The position numbers and the translations under genes were made by a program. A DNA stretch of 64,000 nt from Todiramphus chloris collaris (lineage: Eukaryota > Chordata > Aves > Coraciiformes > Alcedinidae). Shown piece by piece: positions 47,682 through 59,680 of this stretch (position 1 is the stretch's first letter; each line of letters opens with the position of its first letter). The stretch is from the NCBI GenBank assembly GCA_025345505.1, contig JANVCC010000270.1:2648269-2712268 (forward strand), written 5' to 3'. The notes beneath the pieces were generated by a model that had not been told where the DNA came from, ran no database searches, and saw nothing but the letters and a program-made list of their open reading frames with translations.

Positions 47682-49834
47682 GCAAAACACTAAAGATGTT
47701 CCTCCATCTCCTTAACCATTTATTTTCCTTTTTTCTTTTTTCAGCTAGATGTCTCACTGAGATGACTCCTTACAATATGGTCTTGTTAGACCTTATAAAA
47801 AGGTTATACTTTATGATTTGACATACAGTATTTTTCTTCCTTTGAACTCTTCTTTGAATCCATAATTCTTAACAGTGTAGTTAATTCTACATGTTGTGGC
47901 AGAATTAATTGTGTTGCCATAACATCACTTTCCCCTAATAAATTTTCCACTGTGGGGATTTCAACACTTCAAAGACGACACAACATACCTTTTGCTAACT
48001 AGATGATAAGGTTTCATCTACGCAATGGAGCCAATGATTATTTTTGAACCAACATATAATTATGAAGACACAGCGAGAGAACTTTCAACATGCTCACAAG
48101 TGGCAGAACTAAACGCAAGCAGAAATGTCATGTTGGGGTGGAGGTTCAAAGTTAGCATCCAGTCTTCGACTCTGCAGCTGCTATAATTACACAACTCTGT
48201 AAATTGGAATCATTTATCCTCTGCCAACTGCAGTAATTAATTTTCTCTTCAGTCAGTGGAGGGGGGATTGATCTTTCCTTTATGAAAATCTTTCTCACGC
48301 AAATACCACTTGGCTCTTCTATGCTTCCAGTTCTGGAAATTTGTCTTTCTATACAACAGGTATTAAAGAGTGGAGTTCCAGCTTCCGAGCACCCAAACCA
48401 AGTGTTGTGGGGTTTTGTCATGGTACTTAATTGCTGCCTGATTATGGAATTAGGGGGGCTTGTCCAGTAGCAAATGGCCACTGGTGGTGTTTCTGTGCAA
48501 ACCTCTGGCCAGCTAGATCAGTCACTGCAAGACAGATATTTGTTCTGTCTAAAGGCCTGATGAAAATCTATGATAATGATTGGTGATTTGCATCTCATTC
48601 ATAGTGTGTCTCCATTCTCACACTGCCCTTGCTCTCTTTAGAGAAGGGGCACTTTAGGAAGAAAGCCACACTCTGAAAGTCAGGGACTTTATCCTTGAAG
48701 GTCAATTTACTGTTTGGGTTGTAGCTGCTTTATATTCTCTGGTTGCTGCCACAAAAGAGCTATTGCCACATAATTCTTGCCTCATAGATACTGCGTAGGA
48801 GAAAAGTCCATCCTGATACAGACTGTGGATAATATTCCTCTGCTAACTGCTTTGTAGCTAAACACAGAGGCTGAATGGAGCTGTGAATGGAACCGTGCTA
48901 GAGCTGCCCTGGATGTTTGCTGTTCCTGATAGCACAGTGAATGTGTGACGGATCTTTCTGTTGCTTTTAACTGGCCTGATCCTTTACAGACCACAGAATG
49001 AAGTCAGCAATAGAGTCACCTTTGCTCTCCAGCGGGCTCCTGGCTCCAAATGTGTGACTGGGAAGGAGTCAGGACCTCCAGCCAGGGAGGACAGGACCTG
49101 ACTTTTCCAAATCCCTCACTGTTGTCCTTCCAATTCAAGAAGAGGCATTTCAGTGATGCAAGTGTGAGAGAAGTTTTTGTTATCACTACCCATGCTATGT
49201 TTGTTCACAGAGAATGTGGAACTCTTCTCCTAAGCAAGAATTTTCTCAAGTTTTGTTTAAATACTTTGCTCATTTTTCCTGTTTGTGTACTATCTTGTAC
49301 CTACTGGGCTGGATCTTCCATGGCAGTAAAGCTCTTGGTGTTTTTCTGCCTGCCTGTTGTGTCCAAGTGAATGTTGAGGTGTAAGCTGCTCTTAACTACT
49401 CTGAAGCTACTTCATCATTCCTGGTAGTTTATGCTAGTGGACTCCACCAGCCACCACAGATTGTCCACCTGAGGTGGAAAATGAAAAGCCAGGGAAAAGC
49501 TTTTATCACTGCGGGTATGTGAAATTATATTTTAGACAGGCTGGTGATCCCCCAGTTCCCTAGGACCTTGTTTGCTTTTCTTTAGTCTGATTCTGAGTGA
49601 AGATGCAGTGCAGGAAGGATCAGGCGTGAGGTGCAATTCTCCAGTGTGTAACTAGATGAGGATTTAGAAGACTTGTCCTTCTCCCTTTGCCAGATCCTGG
49701 TTGAACCTTTTCTATAATCTTCTGCAAGCAAGACTGTTTTCTGGCAAGTTAAGAGTAAATAAAACTACAGGAATTAGGACGCCTGTAATGTAAGAAGTAA
49801 AAGGAACACCCCTTTTGCTTTCTCTCTTTCAGAC

Positions 49835-49847
49835 TATATATATATAT
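49835..49847. repeat. (TA)n microsatellite
   Basis: A 13-bp TA run, followed 15 bp later by the palindrome TACTGTATATACAGTA (49863-49878). Confidence 0.8.
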
Positions 49848-50555
49848 TTATGTTAGTACAACTACTGTATATACAGTAAAATGATGGCCATTTGAGTAGA
49901 CATACAGTTTTGTCTGTCCCCCACAAAGAAGTGGGAGATTTCTCTCCATAAAGAAACTCCCTATATTCCAGTTTGAGATATTCGATAATTCTGCTTTGTA
50001 TCAGAGTTTTAACACAGCTAAAGCACATCAAACACGATCAAGCTCCATTTATCAGCAGAAAACAGCTCAAGTCAAATTATTAAAAATCCTTTGAATTTCA
50101 AAGGTAGGGATACAGCGTGCTCCTTTGGTGTTCAACTTCAGATGGGGATGCAGAATGATCTGCTTCCAGGCCTTGATCTTTGCATATTTATACTTGCTTT
50201 ATTGGCGCTGGAGGTTTTGTTTGCATTTAATAATGAAGCAGCTCAGAGTGGATGGTGAATGAGTTTTCTGGAAGTTTAGTAAAAATGGCTGTTGGTCTGG
50301 CCAGGCAGAGCCCACACAGTGACAGTAGACATGCATTTGAAATCAATACATTACTTGTACTGGAGAAGCCTGGAGCAAAATCCTCAGGTGGGGTAAATCC
50401 CCGTAACCACTGTGACTTGCAGGAGATCAAGTTGATTTTCACCAGCTGGGAATCTGGACTTTGTTTTGGTTTCCTGTTCGACTAAACTCAGCCAAAAGCA
50501 AAGGAAATGTTTTATAGATACGTATTTTTTTTTTCCTGAAAAAAAGAAATTAAAA

Positions 50556-50567
50556 GGGGGGGGGGGG
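50556..50567 (+). repeat. Poly(G) run, 12 bp
   Basis: Twelve G after an A-rich stretch. Confidence 0.9.
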
Positions 50568-50624
50568 AAGTCTGAGTGGGGATCATAGTAAATGAGCATC
50601 TCTGAGTGGAACAAAGGAATAGAA

Positions 50625-50780
50625 GAGAGGGGCTAATTGTTTAATTAGTAAATGTCTGCTTGGTTAATGACATATTAATGAGTTTTTAAGACAGTCATAT
50701 CATTTACCATAAAAGACCCGTGTGTGTATCCCTGGATGTACTGTATAATTAAGTAATGTGACCCATAGGAGTTCATCATT
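50625..50780. promoter_or_regulatory. Homeodomain-site cluster, enhancer-like block
   Basis: Five TAAT-type sites in about 120 bp: CTAATTG (50633-50639), TTAATTAG (50641-50648), TTAATGA (50664-50670), ATTAATGA (50674-50681) and TATAATTAAG (50744-50753), plus a HOX/CDX-like TTTACCATAAA (50703-50713). It is repeat-free with no open frame. This is the densest such cluster in the window. Confidence 0.38.
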
Positions 50781-53700
50781 TAAAAACCTGTCAGCTGTCT
50801 CCTGTTTGGTAGCAGATGAGTAAGCTCAGGAGGGGCTCACCAGAAGGACTCAGACTTTTAGGTCCAAAATATCTCCCTGTATGAAATCTGTTAATCTGTC
50901 AGCAGCATGGTATCTGTGCCTAAAGACTGGATTAGGATTTGTCCAGCAGTCCAGTGGGTTCTCTGGTAACAGAAACGCTGCTTCTTTGAGGTGGTGGATC
51001 CCACAGGCTTCTTCCTCTCAGCTCAATTCCATCATCTGTTGGAACTGAACAAGTGAGGTGCTTGTTCAAGTTGTTGACCCTGGGCTGAGGCATGAGCTTT
51101 ACCCAACACTGATGGAGTTCATGGTACTTCTTTAGACACCTTATCTCTGCCGGGAAGAATTTATCCCTGGTCATAGATGTGCTGACGAACGGTACTGTCT
51201 GTCCTCCTCCTAAAGAATTACTCTGGCTATGCCAATGATGTATATCTGTTTAGACTTTTTCCTCCCTTGTTCTCCCCCCCTCCACTTTAGGGCAGCAGTA
51301 GGCCTAGGGTTTGGGGTTTTTAATCACTAAATTTATTCTTCACCCTTTTCATATTTGAATAATGCTTTGTAGAGTGTTGCAGCAAAGTCCTTGCTGCTTA
51401 TATTCCTTTAGCTTTTAAAAAGACTGTGGATGGTAGGAAAGGTGTGGATATTGGAAGCTGCTTGCCTTCACCTTCAAAGCTGGGTGGGTGCACATGTCAG
51501 GATCACTCATCCTTTCTGTCTCCATGTGTATATATATTTATATATGAGACTATATGTCTATTTCACAGCTGGGATCCAGATCTGAAGGTTAGCAGAGTTG
51601 GGGTGAGGTTCAGATGCAGGGTGTGTGGGTCTGCAGTTTATGCTCTCTCAGAGCTGTCTTAAGCCATTGAAAGACCGTGGGTGAAGTACCCACATGATAC
51701 ATGGTATGTATGTGATGAAGACCCTCTTAGATCTTGGATTTGAGGGCTTGACCCTTGTGGGTGCATGATGTCGTGACAGAGCACTCTCCTCATTTCTGCT
51801 TTCTTCCCTCAGCACTCGTTGGAGGGATTATGGGAGCACCATCTCCAGGATTCCAAACTTTTGATGCAGAGAATCCCACTACAAAATATCCGTGTGGGGA
51901 AAAACATTAAGGGAAATTGAGACCACTTTCCATTTTCTTGTGTTACATTTCCATTTTTTCCAATTAATTGTTTCCAGCTCTTAGTTCACAGGACACCTGT
52001 GGCAAATATTGTAGGTATAGTCTAAGAAATTATTCTAGTTCTAGAAGAAGGGTTTGGTCAAAATTGCTAAAAGCTTTTTCCTAGTTTCCATAACAATAAA
52101 TGGATTTATGGGACAGAAAGGTAATTCCAGGAGTTGTAAAAATGAGAACTGTGTCTTGTTGTGAGTCTCCAGGCAAATGGGTGTGTTCTGAGGTTCACCT
52201 TTCTAGGAGACCCCTTTTAGTTTCTTCGAGTTTGGTAATGAGTTAGAGATAAAAGACTTCAAGTGTATGGATCAGAATGAAACAGCTGAAGAAAGGGATT
52301 ACACCTTCTTCATAATAGAACTCAACAAAAGCGATGCTACCTTAGCAGCAGGGAGGACCAACAGGACAGCAGAAGCAGCTCAATGGACCATTTATCCGAA
52401 TCGCCACTAACTCAGAGTCTAGGATTGCTTTCGGGGTTGTGCTTTTAGAGAAGCATTGCTTTGCCTTTGTGATTTTATTGTTTTTATAATCTTTTGTAAG
52501 CAGATGTTTGAGAGAGAGCAGTATTCCAAGAATGCGCACCTCCCCAAAGCTGGGTGTTGAGCACCACGTGTAACTCTTGGTTTACACCTATGCACAAGCA
52601 GAAACAGGAGAGCACTCAGTCTAATACCTGTCCCAAGTACATGGTGTAGAGGGCACAGAAGGAAACCATACAGAGCTTCTAAATTATGAATTATTTTTTT
52701 TTTCCCAATTTGATTTTTTGGCAACAGTAAGCGAAGTACCATTGCTCCTCACAGATGAAGTTTGAGAGCAAATACTGCACACTGACTAAGGGCTTAATTC
52801 TGATCTCTCCCCTCTGCGAGTGTGTATCATTAATGATTCATTGCATATTTTGAATAATAAGCTGTCTGCATAGTGGAGGGCAGAACGGAGTCCTAGGAGA
52901 CTATTGCATGTGTGATACATTAAGAATTATGTTGAGAACGTGTAACTTATTAAAGCAGCTATCTTGGGTTAAGTCACTGTCGGGTTGTATGTGTGTATAC
53001 TTATCTGAAAATTAGGGGAAATTAAAAAGTGATCTTAGAGAAGGGAAAGAGGCTGTAGAAATACACATTCAGGGAAAAGCTATTTGTTAAAAAGAACATG
53101 AAGAATGACCTTCGACTCCTGAGTTCATAACATTTTGTATTTGTTTGCCCATTCTAGTTAGTTTAGCTTCTCTTATCTGTTTAAAGTGTCATCTCCACCT
53201 TGTAAAATGAATGGGAGAATTGACTGGCAACAATCTGCTTTCCTGAAGTGACAGGCTTAATGAAAAATGAATAATATTTTATTTGGTTATAAAACATATT
53301 TCTTTGTAAGAGAGCAAACAGAACTTCAGAAAATTGTTACGCATATCATCTGTACACGAACGTGGGGGCGCTTGGTATTCCATATATATCTCTAAAATTT
53401 CAGCATCACTGTCAAAATTTGTCCTCTCATTCTCAAATAGTTATGGTAAATGAAAACTGAAACAATATCCCCCAAACTCTCTTTTGTTTTTTCCTCTCTC
53501 AACATAAAGCACAGAGTTAGAGCAGCCTGCCCTAGCTGAGGAGGTGCCTCACTGTAGGTGCTGTGTAGCTTGTTAAGAGCACGATAATGTAGTGTTATTT
53601 TATACTAATTTTAGCATATTTAATTGTACTATGTTTATGCATGTTATGATATTATGGCTACCATACCTGTTTTGATTACACAACACAAACCCTCAGAATG

Positions 53701-56327
53701 AAACCCTGCCATGACTGAGGCCAATTTCCACTCTCAAGGCGGGAAATTAAAAAATTACAGCTCTAATGACAGTATTAATTTCCTATATTCCACACATCCA
53801 GAAAAAGCCATACTTAAAGTGCTATTTCTAAGAAATCACTTCCATTTTTATACCTTTTCTGTATGAAAACCACACCAGCTTCCTTTAGGAATGTAACTGG
53901 ATTGCCATGTCCAGACTGGAAGTTGAAGGTTTTTCTGCTTTCTCCATGCTGATGACTGACAGTGGAAATGAAGGAAAAAACAAGGGAGAACGAGACAGAA
54001 GTGCAAAATACAATGGTTTTTGTCCTTTCCTCCCCAGTTCATTCCTCCCATTCTCTAACCTCTTTTCAAGCACTGGAACGAATATGTTATTTGTAAACAA
54101 AAATTTGGCGTGTGGGAAGTTGGGTTGGGTCCAGCAGTGCACGTGTACCTTGAAGAGTGTGTGGCCAGCCAGGAGCAGTGGTATTGTAGGTACATTGTAC
54201 AAGTGTAGTAATTGCTTGAAGAATACATGTGAGGAAGTGCTTTGGCTGAAGACATGGAGTCAGGCTTTGGCTTTCTCACTGACAGGATGAAACCCTGAAA
54301 GAAGTGCTTTGTACTAAAGCAAGGATGTTTTGTTGCTCTGTTGATGCTCCCCTTTTCTAGTTCAGTTTCTGTATTGGGAATATTGGGGGTAAATAGTAGC
54401 TACACACTGGTGTGTGTGGATGTTTTGTATTTACTTCCAGTGTATCTCATTGTCTATTATCCATGTATATTGTACACATAACAGAAGAGTAAAAAGGAAC
54501 ACAATTGTGTGTATACTGTAGTAGACAGAGCGTTGTCTGTGCTGGGAGGAAGGAAGGAGGGTTATTTGATCTCTGTTTTAAGAGAAAGTGATACTGTGAA
54601 GTTGCCTAACTTTGTAAGCTCTCCCTTTGAGGGAGATACGTGTGTGCAATCTGCATGCCTGACTAGCTCTTTGATGATAAATTTGGACTCAGTTTTTAGT
54701 CAACTACAAGAAGGTGCCAAAAGCATTGGCATCTGTTTTTCAAAATTGGCAGAGTTTCCTTGGCTGTAAATTTCTTTATCCTGTCTCAATACTTTACTCC
54801 TATCAGCTTTTACCTGCATGAAGAAAGACCAAAAGAAAAAGGCAAGAAAACCCTTTAAAACTTAAGTAGCTATTACAACAACAGAGCCTAAACCACTCAG
54901 GGTGAAGATTCTGTAATTTCCACTCTTTACACATACTAGGTGCAATCAAACAACTCGAAGCAATAACACAGGGGGAAATATGTTTTACATAACTTGACTT
55001 CCAAATAGCGATTATCCCTTCAAGGCTATTTGTTTTCTCAAGAATCCTGCTGATCACAGGCTCTGTGTTAGACCTGTTCCCGGTGATAACCTCGCTAAAC
55101 CCTGGCTTCCGTTATGTTAACCAAATTATGGATGCTAGGAATGAGCAGGAAATATGGGTTTCTTTGGCGTGCAGAAATGTTGTCTTAAACAGACCAGTGC
55201 TGTGATGCCAGGTACCAGTTCCACAAGATCACAGAAGAGGTAGCTTGAGATCCGTAGCAGAAACTGTGTAGACTTCAACCCAGCCACGCTGTCACATCTA
55301 GTATTTGTAAGTGATTCTGCTGGTTGGCTGTGTGTGATCTGAGATCTTAAGGGTGACACCGGTTTTGGTTTATGGTGAGCACATTCATGGCTGTTGTAGA
55401 TTTGTATTTTTTCCGCCAAGATTTCCTTTGATCGTTGTGAAAATATGAGGCAGACTCGTGTTCTGTTCTGAATTAGGTGACAGAATAAATGGGAGATACT
55501 GCTCTTAATCTATAAATCATCACCTCAGGAGATCCGAAACCATCTAAGCAGATCTGAAGCCATGAGATCCTAGAAAGCTGTTGAGAATCCAGCCTCTGTA
55601 GTTTGTAGTAATGTGTAGTCACAAGGGAATCATGTCACCTTTTGCTGCTGTCTTTGGGCTGGCAGAGAGTAGATGTTTCTAGAAGAAATCTCTGTTTTAC
55701 TTATAAACTGCTGGGTTTTGCTTGTAGGGCTGTCGCTGCAAAGCAGCCCGGGTTCTTATCACAAATATCAGCAACGCTTACTGAGTCTGAATGGAAGATG
55801 CTCTCTTTTTGTTGAGAGCCAAAATCCCTCTTCAGCTGGGCTCCCTAAGCCTGCCTCACATCAAATTTGGGATGTTTGAAGGAAATTGTTTTGGAAAGAA
55901 ACTCTCGGTGCTCATTATTTCCTGGAAGCTGCAGATCTCTCCAGCAGCTTTTATCTTGGGTATAAGGGGTTTATTTTTTTTCATGGTCACTCTTCATTTT
56001 GCCTTTCCCTCTTGCTGTTCTGCAATGGAAACTGATTCCACCCTGTCTCCAGTTCACACCCCCTCTGTGGAACAAGTGAATCCCCAGGTGGACAGTGTGA
56101 AATCTGCGGTAGAGACAGAGCAAGCTTGGTTTGCCACGTTGCCATATACACAATACTTTTTTACTGTCTGGGATTTTCGTATTTTAACATGAAGAAATAC
56201 ATTTGCAGGAAAAAGATCTAAATGAGAATCTGTTAGTTGGTAGATTTTAGTGTAGAGGCATTGTATGGGGATCCAGAAAAGGTCGTGGATCGACACAAAT
56301 AAGAAGTCTTACAACCTTTTACTTTAG
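50781..56327. other. Noncoding stretch, no gene recognised
   Basis: Open frames are at most 133 codons and unrecognised. A GGGGGCGCT word (53364-53372) matches the core of GC-box/CTCF sites. A minus-strand acceptor-like site (pyrimidine tract ending in CAG at about 54813) precedes about 37 open codons without a good donor. No repeat family identified. Confidence 0.55.
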
Positions 56328-56379
56328 ACACTTCAAGGAATATGTTATTTGGAAATTCTTTCTGCAGATTATTTACAAG
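56328..56379 (+). other. Exon-like block, 52 bp, canonical splice sites
   Basis: The acceptor ACAACCTTTTACTTTAG ends at 56327 and a strong donor AAG/GTGAGT starts at 56380. All three frames are open. One, entered after a single base, reads HFKEYVIWKFFLQIIYK and leaves in phase 0. I do not recognise the peptide. The donor is excellent and the acceptor fair. So short an open block carries little evidence by itself. Confidence 0.18.
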
Positions 56380-58940
56380 GTGAGTATTTTAAAAGTTGAC
56401 AACTATATGTAAAGAAAATCATGAAGGTTTCTTAAGTCTATTGTTAATATAAACAAGGAGGGGGTTTTTTAATATTAACATGCTGTGTCAGTACTAAGAT
56501 GCCTCTAAATTCAACTCTCAATATTGACAGTTTTTGTCTTTTTCTTAAAACAATTTCTTTTTGCTTCATAATAGGGAGTGCTGGAAAAATCAGAAGTTCC
56601 TAGAGAGATATGTTGTGTGTTTTCTTCCTTACACTTTAAAACCCGGAAGGTGTTTCTTGCAGATATTTAAAAGTCACTAGATGGACTTCCCACTGCAACT
56701 GCTGCGGAATGTCCATCTTGTGATAGTGTCCAAGATCCAAGTCCTTTGAGCAGCTCTGCAGTCAGGAGCTTCTATCAGAGGTAGAACTGAGGGACTGGAG
56801 TAAGAAGGAAAAGCAATTTGTGGCCAGGTCTATATGTAGGGCTTAGAAAGGTTCATTCCTCTTATTTCATTTCTTGGTTACAATTTCTTTCTGCTTAGAT
56901 TGTATAATAATTAGTAATAGCTTGATACTAGGTAGTTATTGGGACTCAAAGATAGCTAAGAGGCTGTCTCCTGTTGTGCATACAGACAGCCACTTGTGAG
57001 TGGAACATGGAGATGGATGCTTCTTAGATGGGCATAAGAATCCTTCACTTGCCTATTTTTACATATATCAGGAACAGTGGGGAGTAAATTTTTCTGATGC
57101 CCCAGTTTTGTAGGACATTGCCAGTATGTCAGTCAGTTAGTTTTGTGGGTTTTGGCTTGTTACCCCGTTTTCTACAAAGAAAAGGGATATGGAAATACAC
57201 AATTTAAGTTTCTCAGTGGGTTGAGTGATCTGCAGAGATGTTCAGAGAGATTTTATACAATCTTTTTAAAGCCACAAATATATGCAGAATTCTGGATTGT
57301 AGAATGAAATCATAGTAGGTTGGTTTTCTTTTTTTGTCTTTTTTTTTGCCCTATCATCATTATTATTATTTGTTTTGGTTTGTTTTATTTTTTATTTTAA
57401 GGGAGTTATACCTGAGTAGATTAAGTACTGCCTTTCCAGACAGGATTAATGATCAGCACCCGAGTACTTAAGAAAGTGGTTATTCTTCATTTTTGTTCAT
57501 TCCAGCTATGGTGCAGACTTGAGGAAAGAGCTGGAAACTTTACACTCTTTTCCAAGATTCCACAAAGTGACATTTGATGCTTAGTACACCATTCCTCCCG
57601 CCCCCTCTTCCCCCCCAGTGATCTCTTTCATCTGTCTGTTTCTTAAGCCAGAATTACTAAGAAGAGAGTTTTGTGTCAGGAAGGTCAAGGTATTGAACTT
57701 GAAGGGGTATCAATTGCAATTGGATGGCAGCCCAGTAGGAGGGTCTCTTAATGGGGTGCAATAAGAAACTTTTTAGTCTCTTTAGTCTGCTTAAAGATAA
57801 TACTTTAAAATGTGTGCTCTGAGGAATCAGTCCTTGATTTAGAACATTTTGTCTCCTGCTTTTCTGAACATGCAGCCCTTAGATCTCTCTATGATCAAAC
57901 TATTTTTAGCAGATGAGAATTCCTCTGAATTTGATTAGAGTTTCTTTTGCGTTTAACCTCAGCTGAAGAGAGGTACAACTGGGGATTTTTCTTCTGTTAG
58001 CTTTTTGGTGTGTTTGCTGAATCTGTGTCACTCTCTCCTTTCTTCATTTTTGTTTGGTGCTTACTGATAGCTAGAAATGATCTCTGGCAGTCAGAGGCAT
58101 GGAAATGGTCCGTGTTCACTCGATTAGCCAGGCTGCAGTAGCAGGAGCTCCTCAGTCACAGCAGAACTGAGAGATGGCACAAGAACTACAACAGTTGGTC
58201 TCTTGAAAGGAAAAAAGAAAGTTTTGTAATGAAAACTTCCTCCACTTGTTTGTTCCTTCATAAATATTCATGGTCCATATTTTAGTTGCATCTTTAGTTG
58301 TTCTATGATTGTTTGGACAGTCACTGAAAGAAATTGAATCTGTGGAAGATAGGTGTGGATAAAAATAACTACTCAGAAACAACTAAAATGACAAAAATTG
58401 AACTGAAGGCTAATATTCTATTATAGCAGGTTGTCTGTTGTTGCCTCCCCAAAAACCCCAAAGCTTCCAAATAAAAAGAAGCTTAGATGAAATGAAGCTA
58501 GTAAATTTTAAAGGAGTGTAGTCAATCTAAAATGTAATGTCTTCAGCCAGGAACTGAATTGTATTTTATATATAACCAATGGCAGGCACTGGATTTCCAT
58601 CTTGTCAGCAAGAGGAGCTCCAGCATCTCTTGAAAATAGTTACAGGGATTGACATTGAAATAAATGAAAGTGTTTTTCCAATTTCAAACCTTACAAATCA
58701 CAGGGTGGTTTTTCACTTTTCTCTCCAGAACTTAGAATATTACAAGGGGGAAGGAAAGGGGGGAACCCAAACCCTGAAGCTACAACCTGCGTATGTGTGT
58801 GAGTGTTAAGAAATGGTGATTATCTTCTTAACATAAATTCATTTAAAGGAATACAAAATGCTGTAATTTGAGTGGCAGGTCTTAGCCATGAAGCATTATT
58901 CTCTCTCTTAAGCTTTGATTAGATACATCATGTGCCATTC
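56380..58940. other. Noncoding stretch, nothing recognised
   Basis: AT-rich with T-rich tracts around 57330-57400. Open frames are below 80 codons. No element identified. Confidence 0.6.
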
Positions 58941-59680
58941 CATTCCACTACATTACATTTAATTTCTCTTCCCCAAAGTAATAATACCGTACATTAAAGT
59001 TAAAACCTTAAAAACATTAAAGAGAAGACACTTTAACCTGCATTAGGAGTGTCTTTATCCATAAAGTTTTCCTCTCCCCTTAAGATAAATACTCAAGCAC
59101 TTAAACAGGCTCAATAGTTATGCAAAAAAAAAAATAGATTGCTGTAATGAACTACGTGGTCCCTTTTTTTTAATTATTGAATGCCAGTCTTGATATGATT
59201 ATACTGTAAAAAAAGTCTCTTGCTGTAGGAAAATGGGGAAATTTTAAGCACACCCCTGTCATCTGACAGTCCCCAGGATCCCCTCTGCTGCTCGTTAAGT
59301 CTCCTTCTCCTTGGCCAACTGCCAAAACCCACTTTGATCCAAGGTAGTTTAAAGATTTGAGGTTTGCTCCCAAGTCTGTTGAAGTCAGTGGAGATTTTCA
59401 GTGCCTTCAGTGGGCTGAAGAGGCTGCTGAAACCAGCTGAAGGCTGACGGCTCATTTTCTTTGGGGAAACTGTTATTTATGTAGGTTAAGGGTAATTATA
59501 GGTAACATAATGGGACAAACCCCACAATCCTTAGATAATTCCTATTTAGGCTGAACTGTTCAAGTCATGGATAAAGACGGAAACATTCCACTTTGTGCTT
59601 TAATTAGCAACAATAAACAAAGGCATAGATCTTTAATTTCTCAGTAGTTACCATTACATTAGGACAGGTAAGAAGCTGAT
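58941..59680. promoter_or_regulatory. Candidate conserved noncoding region (two AT-rich cores)
   Basis: The first core, about 58941-59125, has repeated ATTAAAG/CTTTAA words. The second, about 59470-59680, has GGTAATTATAGG around 59493-59498, TAATTAG (59601-59607) and ATAAACAAAGG (59613-59623), a FOX site fused to a SOX/TCF-type AACAAAGG. The intervening 59170-59460 is less AT-rich and may include a diverged palindromic repeat (GAAGTCAGTGGA and TTCAGTGGGC near 59378-59416). No open frame of note. Conservation is untested. Confidence 0.3.

Larger units (their letters stand above)
45454..50620. other. Noncoding stretch, no gene recognised
   Basis: Contains TTAATTAA at 46114-46121, A19 at 47663-47681, a (TA)6 run at 49835-49847, a perfect 16-bp palindrome at 49863-49878 and G12 at 50556-50567. 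The block upstream of the A run is not recognisable as a retrocopy. Open frames are at most 109 codons and unrecognised. Confidence 0.55.

Noticed and set aside
54500-54813. Minus-strand exon after a strong acceptor at about 54813
   Set aside because: About 37 codons are open but there is no acceptable donor before the stop.
59646-59665. Short exon ending at ACAG/GTAAGA
   Set aside because: The nearest acceptor leaves only about 20 bp, and the site lies in an AT-rich enhancer-like block.
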